Shown: positions 51,402 through 61,815 of the stretch, piece by piece
Layout of the letters: each line of letters starts with the position of its first letter
Numbering within the stretch: the first letter of the stretch is position 1
Source: Planctomycetota bacterium
GTDB lineage: Bacteria > Planctomycetota > Phycisphaerae > UBA1845 > PWPN01
NCBI GenBank assembly: GCA_022711465.1
Contig: JAKLEZ010000001.1
Location: 682,001-746,000 of the forward strand
DNA: 64,000 nt
Reading direction: 5' to 3'
Translations under genes and position numbers: made by a program
Notes under the pieces: model-generated
What the model saw: only the letters and a program-made list of their open reading frames with translations
Database searches by the model: none
Told to the model about the DNA's origin: nothing

Positions 51402-52916
51402 ATGTCAACGAGAAACGTGAGGATCCGAAGTGTCCAAGCCCCTGTGAATCCGCCCGTCGAAGCGGTCTTGGCCCGCGTGGCCGCCCGCCGCCAGCCGGTC
51501 GTGCTGGACAGCGCGGGTACGCGGGTCCGGGAGGGGCGTTTCACGATCGCGGCGTTCGACCCGGTCATGACGGTGGAGTGGGGGTCACACGGCGACGACC
51601 CTTTCGAGGCACTGCGGAGGCATCTTCACGGAGTATCCGGCGGGATCACTTGGGTAGGCGCTGCACCCACTCCGGGAGCGATGGTGTTTCCGTGTGGCTG
51701 GATCGGCTACCTGGCCTACGAAGCCGGGCGGTTCATTGAACGTCTGCCGGCCGCCACCAAGCCCGACGTGGGCCTTCCGGTGGCCCGGTTCGCCCTGTAC
51801 GATGCGGCGGCGATCCACGATGCCCTGCTCGACGAATGGACCCTGGTGACCGCAGACTGGGACGCTGGTCTCGGCCCGAACGCGATGCCCTGGCAGGCGC
51901 GGCAGGAGCGATGGTCTGCACTCCTGTCCGAAGCCGCCCTGCCGTCCCCGCTCCCGCCGCGGGCGTCTTCGCCGCCACCGGACCACAACCTGAGTCGAGG
52001 AGCTTACGAGCGGATGGTCCGACGTGCCCTGGAGTATATCGCCGCAGGCGACGTTTTCCAGGTCAATCTTGCTCGACGAGAGACGTACCCGCTTCGCGAG
52101 CCTCCCGTGACCACGTATCTGCGTCTGCGCCGTGCCAACCCTGGGGCCTACTCCGCCTTCCTGAGCTGGTCGCGTGTATCGGCGGCGTACTCCGGCGCTG
52201 CGGAGGGGTCCGATGCGGTCGCCATTCTGAGCAGTTCTCCCGAGCTGTTCCTCCAGCTTCGGAACCGCAGCGTGCTCACCCGACCGATCAAGGGTACCCG
52301 TCCCCGGTCGATCGACCCGGCCGTGGATGCTTCCCTGAAGGCGGAGCTGGCCGTCAGTGACAAGGACCGGGCGGAACTGGCGATGATCGTGGATCTAGAG
52401 CGGAACGACCTGGGCCGGGTTTGCCGGTACGGAAGCGTCCGGGTGCTCGAGGCCTCGGCGTCTCCTGCCCAGCCGTACGTTCTGGAGACCCACCCGACGG
52501 TTCATCATCTGGTGGCGGATGTCGTGGGTGAGTTGGCCGACGGCCGCGATGCGATCGATCTGCTGCGGGCCTGCTTTCCGGGCGGATCGATCACCGGCGC
52601 CCCGAAAGTGCGGGCCATGCAGATCATTGACGAGTTGGAGCCCAGCGAACGAAGCGTGTATACGGGCTCGATCGGCTGCTTCGGTTTGGATGGTTCCATG
52701 ACCATGAACATCGCCATCCGCACGCTCCTGGTGGTCGACAACAGGGTTCACCTGTACGTGGGAGGCGGGATCGTGGCCGACTCCCGGCCTGACGATGAGT
52801 ACCGCGAGACACAGGCCAAGGCCCTGGGCATGGCCCGGGCTCTTGGGGTCACGGCCGATGAAGCCGGCGCCGAGTTCGTAGCTGAGCCGGCGGTGTCGAG
52901 CCAGGCGGGAAGCTGA
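51402..52916 (+). CDS. pabB: Aminodeoxychorismate synthase component I
   Basis: About 504 residues. The chorismate-binding domain (about 240-490) has AGDVFQVNLARR, AILSSSPELFLQL, then TRPIKGTRPR with the lysine (K297) that marks PabB and replaces the alanine of anthranilate synthase PIAGT. MIVDLERNDLGRVC, HHLVADVVGEL, FPGGSITGAPKVRAMQIIDE and GSIGCFGLDGSMTMNIAIRT are standard. It makes 4-amino-4-deoxychorismate for folate, with ammonia from a PabA subunit not encoded here. The ATG at 51402 is preferred. The aminodeoxychorismate-lyase-type gene follows after 14 bases, supporting the folate assignment. Confidence 0.92.
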   Translation: MSTRNVRIRSVQAPVNPPVEAVLARVAARRQPVVLDSAGTRVREGRFTIAAFDPVMTVEWGSHGDDPFEALRRHLHGVSGGITWVGAAPTPGAMVFPCGWIGYLAYEAGRFIERLPAATKPDVGLPVARFALYDAAAIHDALLDEWTLVTADWDAGLGPNAMPWQARQERWSALLSEAALPSPLPPRASSPPPDHNLSRGAYERMVRRALEYIAAGDVFQVNLARRETYPLREPPVTTYLRLRRANPGAYSAFLSWSRVSAAYSGAAEGSDAVAILSSSPELFLQLRNRSVLTRPIKGTRPRSIDPAVDASLKAELAVSDKDRAELAMIVDLERNDLGRVCRYGSVRVLEASASPAQPYVLETHPTVHHLVADVVGELADGRDAIDLLRACFPGGSITGAPKVRAMQIIDELEPSERSVYTGSIGCFGLDGSMTMNIAIRTLLVVDNRVHLYVGGGIVADSRPDDEYRETQAKALGMARALGVTADEAGAEFVAEPAVSSQAGS

Positions 52917-52930
52917 CTGAAGGGAAGGTC

Positions 52931-53788
52931 ATGGGGACCAAGGTGTACTTGAACGGGCGGATCGTGGAGATGGGGGAGGCGGCGGTGCCGGTATCGAATC
53001 CCGCCCTGTTGCACGGTGTCGGGCTGTTCGAGACGGTGAGGGCTTACGGGGGCAGGCCTTTCCGGCTTGGCCGGCACGTCCACCGGATGCTCGCATCGGC
53101 AGAGCGGCTCAACATGTCGATTGGCCAGGTGTCGGAGCAGGTGCCGGCGGCCGTGCGGCAGGTCCTCGAGGCCAACCGCCTGGGTGAGGCTCGAGTCCGG
53201 TTCACGGTCACTCCCCCGGCTCCCCAGGAACCGGACGCCGGTCCGAACCTTCTGGTCATGGCCCAGGAGCTGGCCGGTTATCCAGACGGGCTGTACGAGC
53301 GAGGCATGACGGTCTACGTGTGTGATCAGTACCGCCAGAGCGTTCAGGACCCGCTGGCCGGTCACAAGACGACGAGCTACTTCCCCCGGCTGCTGGTGCT
53401 GCGGAATGCCCAGGATCGGGCCTGCGGGGAGGGCTTGTGGTTTACGCCGGAGAACCTGTTGGCCGAGGGTTGCATGAGCAACGTGTTCCTGATCAAGGAT
53501 GGGTGCCTGGCCACTCCGCCGTTGAACACGCCGGTCCTGCCGGGCGTTACCCGGGCAGCCATTCTGGAGTTGGCCGGGCAAGAGGGTATCCCGGCCGAGG
53601 AGTCGCCCCGCACGATCAGGGATTTGCTCGAAGCGGACGAAGTGTTCCTGACCAATGCGATCATGGAGGTAATGCCGGTCACTCGGGTTGAGCGGAAAGC
53701 CATCGCCGGGGAGAGGCCCGGTCCGCTGACGCAGCGGCTGGCCCGGGGTTACCGGGAGCTCGTTCTTTCGACCGCCGCGGACAGCTGA
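52931..53788 (+). CDS. pabC: Aminodeoxychorismate lyase (class IV PLP enzyme)
   Basis: A 285-residue fold-type IV PLP enzyme. It has LNGRIVEMGEAAVPVSNPAL, GVGLFETVRAYGG near 34, and the PLP lysine in GHKTTSYFPRL (K146). AEGCMSNVFLIKDGCLATPP, LPGVTRAAILELA and EVFLTNAIMEVMPV are typical of the PabC/IlvE/Dat superfamily. Location directly after pabB makes 4-aminobenzoate formation the best call; D-amino acid or branched-chain transamination is the alternative. GAAGGGAAGG lies just before the ATG. Confidence 0.88.
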   Translation: MGTKVYLNGRIVEMGEAAVPVSNPALLHGVGLFETVRAYGGRPFRLGRHVHRMLASAERLNMSIGQVSEQVPAAVRQVLEANRLGEARVRFTVTPPAPQEPDAGPNLLVMAQELAGYPDGLYERGMTVYVCDQYRQSVQDPLAGHKTTSYFPRLLVLRNAQDRACGEGLWFTPENLLAEGCMSNVFLIKDGCLATPPLNTPVLPGVTRAAILELAGQEGIPAEESPRTIRDLLEADEVFLTNAIMEVMPVTRVERKAIAGERPGPLTQRLARGYRELVLSTAADS

Positions 53789-53854
53789 CGGGCCGACGGG
53801 CAACTGGACGGATGCCAGCGAGGATGCCATTGCCGGTCCCTCCGGCGTCGGCGG

Positions 53855-55519
53855 CTACTCCTTCGTGTACAGAATCGGACGCTTGCGCCAGTCCTTGTCT
53901 TTGTCGAAGCCGTATTGCTCGACTCGTGGGCGGCGTTCCCGGAGTCGAACGGATTCGAGGCCCAGGCAGTGTCCTTCCGAGCGGTTGCTTTTGCCGACGC
54001 ACTCCAGCCGCAGCGTGTAGGTACCCGGCTCGGGCCAGAAATCGAGCAGGTGGAATTCCCGGTCGATCAGTGTCTCTGCGTGGAAGTCCATGACCCCGCC
54101 GAGTTTCACGCCTTCCAAGGACGCCTGGTACCGGCCGTAGTCCGGGGCGCAGGCGACGTTGATCAACAATCGGAGCGGCTCCTTGCGTTTGACCTCGAAG
54201 GGGACATCCACGAAAGCTCCGTCGGGCTTATCGGGCCGGTAGAAGAGCTGCGGCTCGTCGAAGAGATCCGGGATTGCCTGGGACCCGGCATGGCCGTTGC
54301 CGTGGTACCTGGCGTCGGTGAAGTTCTTGGCCAGGGCCACGATGCGATCCAGGCTGGGCAGTCGCCGCTCGCCGGCGGTCGGGGCTCGGGCCGCGAAGGT
54401 CGGGGTGCCGGTCTGATACCAGAACGCGACGCTGGCGTAATCGTCCTCGCGTTCATTCCAGCTCATCCGCTTGTGGTCGGGGTTCTCGTCTTCCGATATC
54501 CAGCTCTTGTGTTCGAGAGTGACCTTGATCCCCGTGTTGAACACCACCGGATCGCCGACATGCCAGCGATAGGCGGCGGTCATACTCCCGACGATCTCAA
54601 ACTGATTGAAGCAGGGGACGCCGAAATAGGGCAGGCTGCAGTCCGCCAGCCCCATGGCGCAGCAGAAGAAGTCCTCGGTTCCGGTTCCCCAGATTGACGG
54701 TTTGTTCTCGCCATCGATGTAGATCTTCTCATCGCCTTCGCCGAACCACAGCGGGCTACGGGTACGAATCGCCAGGACGGTGCCGACGTAGTGTCCTTTG
54801 CCTCGGGTGTCGAGGATCACGTAGTCCTGGCCCTTGGCCTGGGGATACTCCTGGCGGTACTGGGCGTAGAAGTAGGGTGTATCCTCGGGCAGGTTGTCCT
54901 TCTTGATCCAATCGATGTTGTAGTAGAGCAGAACCAGGGGGCGGTCGCTATCGTTGGCGATTTCGATGCGGGCCGATTTGCGGAAAGGCATGTGCCAGTA
55001 GCAGTTGTACGAATCGCCGCCCTCGACGACCACGGGGATGCTGTTCACCTCGCGGCGTTTGCCGAAGCAGCTGGCGAAGAAATCGCCGAACGGGGCTTCG
55101 ACGCCGGGCCGCTCGCTTCCGTCCCAGTACATCCGCAGCAGGAACTCCTGGTGGTTTGCCCGGCCGGGCTTGTCGTTTCGCCTGGGCTGGGGTTCCAGAA
55201 ACGTGAACCACATGTGGGTGATGAGTCCCGGACCTTGGGCGTCGAGCAGAACGACCTTATCGCCTGGGGGCACGAGCCGGTTGTCGAAGTTGCTTTTCTC
55301 CTGCTCGTCGCCCAGGGGGTCGGCATGGGCATCATATTTGCCGTCCGAGCCTTGCCGGAACGAAGAGGTCGCCCTCATGCTTCTGCCCTGCACGGGGCGA
55401 GCGAGCTCCGACAACGAGCCCTGAGCCCAAGCCCAGGCCGCAAGCAGCAGGAACACGAGAGTCGACAGGAGGCCACGGAGCATCCGTCCGCCGGTGTGGT
55501 TGGTGTTGAGTCGGGACAT
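53855..55519 (-). CDS. Secreted GH172 (DUF2961) family protein
   Basis: About 554 residues. A signal peptide (LLSTLVFLLLAAWAWAQG) precedes the two-jelly-roll DUF2961 domain (about 50-400): QGPGLITHMWFTF, YWDGSERPGVEAPFGDFF, YNCYWHMPFRKSARIEI, ILDTRGKGHYVGTVLAI, FGEGDEKIYIDGE and GTGTEDFFCCAMG. DUF2961 proteins now form GH172; characterised members act on difructose dianhydride I and other alpha-linked sugars. The acidic residues in GEGDEKIYIDGE and GTGTEDF are candidate catalysts. A C-terminal region (about 430-554) forms another beta domain. ATG 55519 is used; the Met at 55483 gives a shorter leader. It is one of two such genes here. Confidence 0.85.
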   Translation of the reverse strand: MSRLNTNHTGGRMLRGLLSTLVFLLLAAWAWAQGSLSELARPVQGRSMRATSSFRQGSDGKYDAHADPLGDEQEKSNFDNRLVPPGDKVVLLDAQGPGLITHMWFTFLEPQPRRNDKPGRANHQEFLLRMYWDGSERPGVEAPFGDFFASCFGKRREVNSIPVVVEGGDSYNCYWHMPFRKSARIEIANDSDRPLVLLYYNIDWIKKDNLPEDTPYFYAQYRQEYPQAKGQDYVILDTRGKGHYVGTVLAIRTRSPLWFGEGDEKIYIDGENKPSIWGTGTEDFFCCAMGLADCSLPYFGVPCFNQFEIVGSMTAAYRWHVGDPVVFNTGIKVTLEHKSWISEDENPDHKRMSWNEREDDYASVAFWYQTGTPTFAARAPTAGERRLPSLDRIVALAKNFTDARYHGNGHAGSQAIPDLFDEPQLFYRPDKPDGAFVDVPFEVKRKEPLRLLINVACAPDYGRYQASLEGVKLGGVMDFHAETLIDREFHLLDFWPEPGTYTLRLECVGKSNRSEGHCLGLESVRLRERRPRVEQYGFDKDKDWRKRPILYTKE

Positions 55520-55759
55520 ATCGGGAAGCTACGCAAAGCCCTCCTCGCGGTCAATCGCCACGCCGGGCGGTTGGTCCGCGCAAGACAGCGGGAGCCACCC
55601 ACCACCACCTTATGCGTCTAAAAAGATCTAAGCTTCGCCGCAGGGCAGGGCTGCTCGGACGAGGTGGAGACGGCGCCGGTCAAAAGCGATTTGCAGCTCG
55701 TGTCGAGGGGCATCATCGGCGTCGAAGGTCGCGGGCGGCTGATCACGATCGGGTGCGGT

Positions 55760-56965
55760 TCAGGACACAGCCAGTTCGGCCGCCCTCTTGCTCGGAGCCG
55801 CGCCGCCAGCCACCCAGTTGCGGAGAATGCCGAGTGTCTGGGGCCACTTGGTCGACAGGCGGCGTTTCAGGAACGCGTGGTACAAGGCGTCGATACCCTG
55901 GATGAGGTTCCGCAGGTGCTCGACTCGGCTCTCGAACGCCGTTCGCCGGTCGGCGCCGTCTTCCGGGTCGGGGAGTCGGATTCCGCTGAAGTTCATGGCA
56001 TCGCCGCGGACCGTCAACGCGTACACATCGCCATGGACGGCGACATGGAGCCCGGCCCGCACCGGCCGCTTGCCGCTCGCCAGGGCCACGGACGACTCCG
56101 GCAGGCGGGTTGGGCCGTCCGCGTTGATCGTGGTTGTGCCACTGATCTTGAAGGCGCACTCCATCTGGAGGCATCGCTCGAAGAGCACAGTCACCGGATG
56201 GCCCTGTGACGCGGCCACGTCGGCGGACTCGACATGAGAGGTGTACCACAACCAGGTGAGCCACTCGGTTCCCAGGAAGTCGCGGCTTCGGGGCTCGCCG
56301 GGGATGATGGCGTCGTCCTGCTCGGCCGCTCCTTCCGGCGGCTTCACCAGGCAGGCCGGGCGAGCGTTATCCAGAGCGGAGCCCTCGCCGGCCTTGGTCG
56401 CCCACCGGCTGGCCAGTTCGCCAGCGGAAGCCGGCACCGCGCCGCGGTCGAAGGTGTGCCTGAAGAGGAGCAGGAACCGGTCCACGGCCGAGGCCGCGGC
56501 GGTTCCGAGGTAGACTTCGTTGCGATTGAAATCCCAGTACACCGGCACCTGCTTCATACGGCGGAATGTTCCCGATTCCGCCTCGGCATCGGCGCGAGCG
56601 GTCGCCTGGTCCCGAGCTTCCCGCCGCTCGACCTTGGACAGGAAGGGCCGGCCGCTTGCCTCGAGCATGGCCTGCTCATTCATTCGCTGGTAGCTGCGGA
56701 CCAGATCGGCCGGCGGCTTGTTCGTGTCGATGCGGAGCGCGAAATGCAGGCCGTCGCCCACTACGTTCTTGGACCATTCGAAGTGAGTATCGAGGATGTG
56801 TTCACCGGTTACCCAGCCGCAGTGGGTCTTGTCTGTCGCGGTCTCGTCGCTCTGCCCCATGGCGTGGCCTGCGAGTTTCTCCAGCAGAGACTCGTCCACC
56901 CGATCGAGCAGGCTTCCCTCGACGAAGAACCGCTTCAACGTCACTGCGCCGCTTGAGAACCCCAT
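55760..56965 (-). CDS. rdgC: RdgC-like recombination-associated protein
   Basis: A 401-residue cytosolic protein. MGFSSGAVTLKRFFVEG, CGWVTGEHILD, FALRIDTNKPPADLVRSY and KVERREARDQATARADAEAE are followed by RRMKQVPVYWDFNRNEVYLG and FLGTEWLTWLWYTS. The alternating KxxxxAxDxA-type helix and the VPVYWD strand resemble longer RdgC relatives found outside gammaproteobacteria. RdgC binds double-stranded DNA as a ring and restrains RecA. Similarity is by memory of motifs and moderate, so treat as family-level. GGAGG eight bases before the ATG, and a consensus promoter (57012-57041), indicate a monocistronic gene. Confidence 0.6.
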   Translation of the reverse strand: MGFSSGAVTLKRFFVEGSLLDRVDESLLEKLAGHAMGQSDETATDKTHCGWVTGEHILDTHFEWSKNVVGDGLHFALRIDTNKPPADLVRSYQRMNEQAMLEASGRPFLSKVERREARDQATARADAEAESGTFRRMKQVPVYWDFNRNEVYLGTAAASAVDRFLLLFRHTFDRGAVPASAGELASRWATKAGEGSALDNARPACLVKPPEGAAEQDDAIIPGEPRSRDFLGTEWLTWLWYTSHVESADVAASQGHPVTVLFERCLQMECAFKISGTTTINADGPTRLPESSVALASGKRPVRAGLHVAVHGDVYALTVRGDAMNFSGIRLPDPEDGADRRTAFESRVEHLRNLIQGIDALYHAFLKRRLSTKWPQTLGILRNWVAGGAAPSKRAAELAVS

Positions 56966-57011
56966 GGTGGCTAACCTCCCTTGTCAGCACAACCGTTGTT
57001 GTCGCAGGGGG

Positions 57012-57041
57012 ATGCTACGGACCCCGGCCAAGGGGTGTCAA
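57012..57041 (-). promoter_or_regulatory. promoter of the RdgC-like gene
   Basis: Minus-strand consensus TTGACA (57036-57041), 18-nt spacer, TAGCAT (57012-57017), about 46 bases before the ATG at 56965. Confidence 0.6.
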
Positions 57042-57199
57042 ACAAGCCAGGAACATTTCTGCCGCGTGCCCTGTGAATTGCTGCTCAAGGTCCACGCCGG
57101 CTCATGTCGCCAGAATGGGGCACGACGATGCCGCCCGCTCCGACAGCCGGGCCGGTCGCCAAGGACCCGTCACGCGTCAATAAATTCTGTCACGATTGA

Positions 57200-57353
57200 G
57201 GCATATTCCCCATACCACAAACGATGACGAGAGCCGACAATACCTGTGGGTATGCGACCCGGCCGTGGGTCAAGAACCCAGCAGGCACGGACCAAAGCCA
57301 TCCTGGCAGCTACTCCACGACCCCCGACCGGCCGCCAGGATGGCGCCTTTTTT
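57200..57353 (+). ncRNA. possible small RNA ending in a plus-strand terminator
   Basis: The 517-bp region 56966-57483 between two minus-strand genes has no supported protein gene. It contains a hairpin ATACC-TGTG-GGTAT (57240-57253), a stem CCGTGGGT-CAAGA-ACCCAGCAGGCACGG (about 57263-57290) and an 11-bp perfect inverted repeat GCCATCCTGGC (57297-57307)/GCCAGGATGGC (57334-57344) followed by GCC and six T (57348-57353). No plus-strand gene precedes it, so it may end an unannotated RNA. No convincing plus promoter was found. The stem might instead serve the minus-strand FtsB-like transcript, although the T-tract on that side is only three. Confidence 0.3.
57297..57353 (+). terminator. intrinsic terminator-like inverted repeat with T6
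   Basis: An 11-bp perfect stem, 26-nt loop and six T on the plus strand. It is orphaned with respect to any plus-strand protein gene. Confidence 0.5.
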
Positions 57354-57483
57354 GCGCCCGCTTGGCGGGCAAGCCGACGGCCGCATCCCGCGTATCCACT
57401 CACTGCCAAGCAGCTACTCCCCGTTGAGCGCATTAGCTGGTTATTGGAGGTAGTGGAGGCTGCAATCCTGGCGCCGGGTGACG

Positions 57484-58056
57484 TCAGGGGCGAGTGGCCT
57501 TGGGGGGGACCCGTCCGAAGACAGGCGTGTACAGGACGAAGGCGGCCAGGAGCAGGCCACCGGCCATCATGAGGAAGAGAGAGCGATTGGGGGCCCGGCC
57601 GAACAAGTCTCGCCAAGGCCACGCGGGCAGCCAGTGAGACAGCGTGGCGACCCAGCGATCGAGGCCGTTGGGATCATCGGCCGAGGTGACGAGGGGCTCC
57701 TCCGATCGAACGGTATGCACGGTGCTGAGTTCGTAGGGGGACCAGTGAATGACTTCTTCCCCTTCTGGGCGATAGTTGAGCTCTCGCCGGGCAATCCGCT
57801 CGTTGACCAGGGGATCAGCCAGCAACGCCTCGATGCGCGCCTGGTTCCGGGCAATCTGGTCCTTGAGTTCGGCGACCTGAGCGGCCATGGCTTGCTCTTC
57901 CTCGCGCAGTTGCTCGGTATCCATCCACATGGGCACGAGGACACATGGAACGAAAATCGCCAGAGCCAGACCGGTCAGCACCCAGAACATGATGGGGTGC
58001 GCGGGCGGCTGGTACGTCGCCGGACGGGCGTCGACTGGAGCGGGTTGATCGGTCAC
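57484..58056 (-). CDS. FtsB/DivIC-like septum formation initiator with an extra C-terminal helix
   Basis: About 190 residues. A TM helix (FWVLTGLALAIFVPCVLV, about 24-41) is followed by a coiled coil (TEQLREEEQAMAAQVAELKDQ, about 47-85) and the family motif ERIARRELNYRPEGEEVI (about 87-104). FtsB/DivIC proteins bind FtsL and FtsQ at the division site and carry septal peptidoglycan synthesis signals. Unlike FtsB, it continues for about 85 residues to a second TM helix (SLFLMMAGGLLLAAFVLY). The GTG start at 58056 has AAGGAGGT six bases upstream. The enolase gene lies just upstream on the same strand; ftsB next to eno is a known arrangement in several bacteria. Confidence 0.8.
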   Translation of the reverse strand: MTDQPAPVDARPATYQPPAHPIMFWVLTGLALAIFVPCVLVPMWMDTEQLREEEQAMAAQVAELKDQIARNQARIEALLADPLVNERIARRELNYRPEGEEVIHWSPYELSTVHTVRSEEPLVTSADDPNGLDRWVATLSHWLPAWPWRDLFGRAPNRSLFLMMAGGLLLAAFVLYTPVFGRVPPKATRP

Positions 58057-58276
58057 GAGCGTACCTCCTTGTACACCATCGGCCGGAGGGGTCGAACAGG
58101 CCGAGAGAAGGAGTGACGGAGATGGCCATCCGAACCGTCGCGCCGCAGGCCGCTTTGTTGCCGCCGGGTCTCTTCGGCCGACGGCCCCTGTCGGGCATAG
58201 CGCCCCGCGGCGTATCGGGCGAACCCGGGGCCGATTCTCTCTTCACGTGCCCGTCACTCCTTCCCTCCAGCAGTAT

Positions 58277-59602
<1,326 letters not shown>

Positions 59603-59664
59603 TCAAAGACGCCTTGCGGCGATGCCGTTCGCGAGCCGGGAACATTCCGGCCAGATGGTCGCAT

Positions 59665-59692
59665 ACTCTAACGTGAGAAGAGGTTACGTCAA
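59665..59692 (-). promoter_or_regulatory. promoter of the enolase gene
   Basis: Minus-strand TTGACG (59687-59692), 16-nt spacer, TAGAGT (59665-59670), giving a leader of about 75 nt to the ATG at 59584. Confidence 0.55.
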
Positions 59693-59745
59693 GCTATGAC
59701 CAGGTCTTTCAGCCGGCGGCCGGTCACCCCAAGGCTCGAGGATAC

Positions 59746-59773
59746 TTGCGTTTCCGATCCAACTGAGCACAAT
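59746..59773 (+). promoter_or_regulatory. promoter-like sequence before the second GH172 gene
   Basis: TTGCGT (59746-59751), 16-nt spacer, CACAAT (59768-59773), 31 bases before the ATG at 59805. Confidence 0.35.
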
Positions 59774-59804
59774 TCACGCGGTCTTCACAGAAGGAGCTGG
59801 TCCC

Positions 59805-61811
59805 ATGCTGAGATCGTTCGCGAACGGCTCGCTCGGAATGGTGTTGGTGGTTGTGGTCTTGGCTGCGGGCCCCTTGATAGCGGCGGGCCGGGCCGAGATT
59901 CAGCCGACTGACGCCTTGTTCAGGTTTGGCTCGTGTCCAGGCCCTCTGTGGCTGGTGCAGGCCGGCTACTTCTCGAGTTATGATCGGACGGGCGGCAACA
60001 ATGACGGCTTCGAGGGCACCTACTCAGCCCTGTACCGGCTTGCGAACGGCGAGCACGTGATCGTCGATCTGGACGGTCCCGGCTGCCTTTACACCCTCTG
60101 GTTCACGGGCATCCACGAGGGCTATGAGCTGCCCATCGGGCAGATCCGCTTCTACCTCGACGGCGAGGACGCGCCCCGGGCGGCGGTGGAGGCACGGGAG
60201 TTGTTCGCCGGCGACCATCCCATGTTCCCTGCCCCGCTTGTGGCCAACGACTACATCGCCACCGGAGGCAACGTCGCGTATGTACCCATTCCCTTCCAGC
60301 GACGCTTGATTATCACCACGGAGAAGCTGGCCGGCTTCTACAATGCCTTCCATCACCGTTTTCCACCCGGCACGCGGGTCCAGACCTGGACCGGGAAGGA
60401 AGATCTGACGGCGGCCATCGCGGCCTGGGACGCGGCGGGGGCCCCGCCCGCCCGTTCGTCGGGCATGAAGTGGTACCGGGGCGCGGTCGGGGTGGCGGGC
60501 AATGAACGTCGCGACAAGCCCATGGTGGCCGAGCTGCTGAACCTCCAGACGCCCGGAATGATCCGGGCCGTTCGCCTCAACCCCGGCCGGCCGCAGGCTG
60601 CGTTCAACCTGAACCACCTGTGGCTCAAGATCTGGTGGGATGGCCAGGAGAAGCCCTCGGTCGACGTCCCTCTCGGACCGTTCTTCGGCAGCGCCCTGGG
60701 CGAGACGGCGGTTCGCTCCCTGGCGATTGGCATGAGCTCCAGCGGCCCGTACTACTGCTATCTGCCCATGCCGTTTCGCAAAGCGGCCAGGATCGTCCTC
60801 GAGAACCACCAGTTCAGCTCGATCAGCGGGATTCACTACGAGATCGCGGTCAGCGATTTGCCTGCCCGCGGGGAGGACTACCCGCCCGGGCGGTTCACGG
60901 CCGTCTACCATCGCGAATGGCCCACGACCGCGGGCAAGGACCATCTGATCCTGCACTTTGACGAAGGGCGGGGCCTCTACCTGGGCCACTGCCTCATGGT
61001 GCAGCCCTATGCGGCCGACAACAAGCAATGGTGGGAGGGCGATTTGCGCGTCTGGCCGGACCGGCGGCGGCACCCGATTTTGAACGGCACGGGCCACGAG
61101 GACGAGTTCCTCGGCGGCTGGTCCAACCGCTGGCTGGAGGGTCCCTACTCGCTGCCGCTCCACGGTCTGCCGGCCGTCGACCTGTTCCGCGAGCGAGCTG
61201 ACGGCCAGTGGAACGGAGCGATCACCGCCTATCGCTTCTTCGCGGGTGGGATCCCGTTTCGATCCGGCATCAAGGTCAGCACGGAGCATGGCCTGAACAA
61301 CGTGGTGGTCACGAACTACGCCAGCGTCGCTTACTGTTACCTTGATGATCAGCCGGGCATGGTCCCGACCGACATGCTCGAGCTCGGCAACGGTTCCAGC
61401 GAGCAGTCCCACACCTACCAGGCCAAGGGCGGCGAATCCGTGTCCGGGGCCAAGGCGACTTTCACGGGAGATGAGAGCGATCCGGCCTCGCTCACGTTGC
61501 AGGTGGACGGTCGCAAGGGAGCGACCGAGGAATCCTTCATCATGAAGATCGACCCGGCCAACAAGGGCGTGCTGCTCCGCCGGCTGTACCTGCAATCGGA
61601 AGGTCGGCACCGTGCCCGGGTGAGCGTGGATGGTTCGCCGGTCGGTTTCATGGGTACGCCGGACGACTGCAAGGTCGATCGCTGGCGTGAGGAGGATTTT
61701 ATCCTGCCCCCGCCGCTGACCGCAGGCAAAGACAAGCTCGCCATCCGCATTGAGGTTGAAACCGGCTCCTGGAACGTATTCGGCTACCAAGCGTGGTCCT
61801 TACGGGAGTAG
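59805..61811 (+). CDS. Secreted GH172 (DUF2961) family protein, second copy
   Basis: A 668-residue exported protein. A signal peptide (GMVLVVVVLAAGPLIAAGRA) is followed by the DUF2961 double jelly-roll: YFSSYDRTGGNNDGFEGTYS, DGPGCLYTLWFTG, FYLDGEDAPRAAVEAREL, YYCYLPMPFRKAARIVL, ILHFDEGRGLYLGHCLMVQ, EGDLRVWPD and LNGTGHEDEFLGGW. The NGTGHEDE and WWEGD segments align with those in the copy at 53.9 kb and are candidate acidic active-site residues. A C-terminal beta domain (about 540-668) may bind carbohydrate. AAGGAG lies eight bases before the ATG. Substrate not predictable. A methyltransferase gene follows after 4 bases. Confidence 0.85.
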   Translation: MLRSFANGSLGMVLVVVVLAAGPLIAAGRAEIQPTDALFRFGSCPGPLWLVQAGYFSSYDRTGGNNDGFEGTYSALYRLANGEHVIVDLDGPGCLYTLWFTGIHEGYELPIGQIRFYLDGEDAPRAAVEARELFAGDHPMFPAPLVANDYIATGGNVAYVPIPFQRRLIITTEKLAGFYNAFHHRFPPGTRVQTWTGKEDLTAAIAAWDAAGAPPARSSGMKWYRGAVGVAGNERRDKPMVAELLNLQTPGMIRAVRLNPGRPQAAFNLNHLWLKIWWDGQEKPSVDVPLGPFFGSALGETAVRSLAIGMSSSGPYYCYLPMPFRKAARIVLENHQFSSISGIHYEIAVSDLPARGEDYPPGRFTAVYHREWPTTAGKDHLILHFDEGRGLYLGHCLMVQPYAADNKQWWEGDLRVWPDRRRHPILNGTGHEDEFLGGWSNRWLEGPYSLPLHGLPAVDLFRERADGQWNGAITAYRFFAGGIPFRSGIKVSTEHGLNNVVVTNYASVAYCYLDDQPGMVPTDMLELGNGSSEQSHTYQAKGGESVSGAKATFTGDESDPASLTLQVDGRKGATEESFIMKIDPANKGVLLRRLYLQSEGRHRARVSVDGSPVGFMGTPDDCKVDRWREEDFILPPPLTAGKDKLAIRIEVETGSWNVFGYQAWSLRE

Positions 61812-61815
61812 AGGC

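Noticed and set aside
57170..57622. 150-residue minus-strand frame overlapping the end of the FtsB-like gene
   Set aside because: Overlaps a real gene out of frame and covers the hairpin region; composition is not protein-like.
60024..61790. Minus-strand frame of 588 residues opposite the second GH172 gene
   Set aside because: Shadow of a well-supported exported protein gene.
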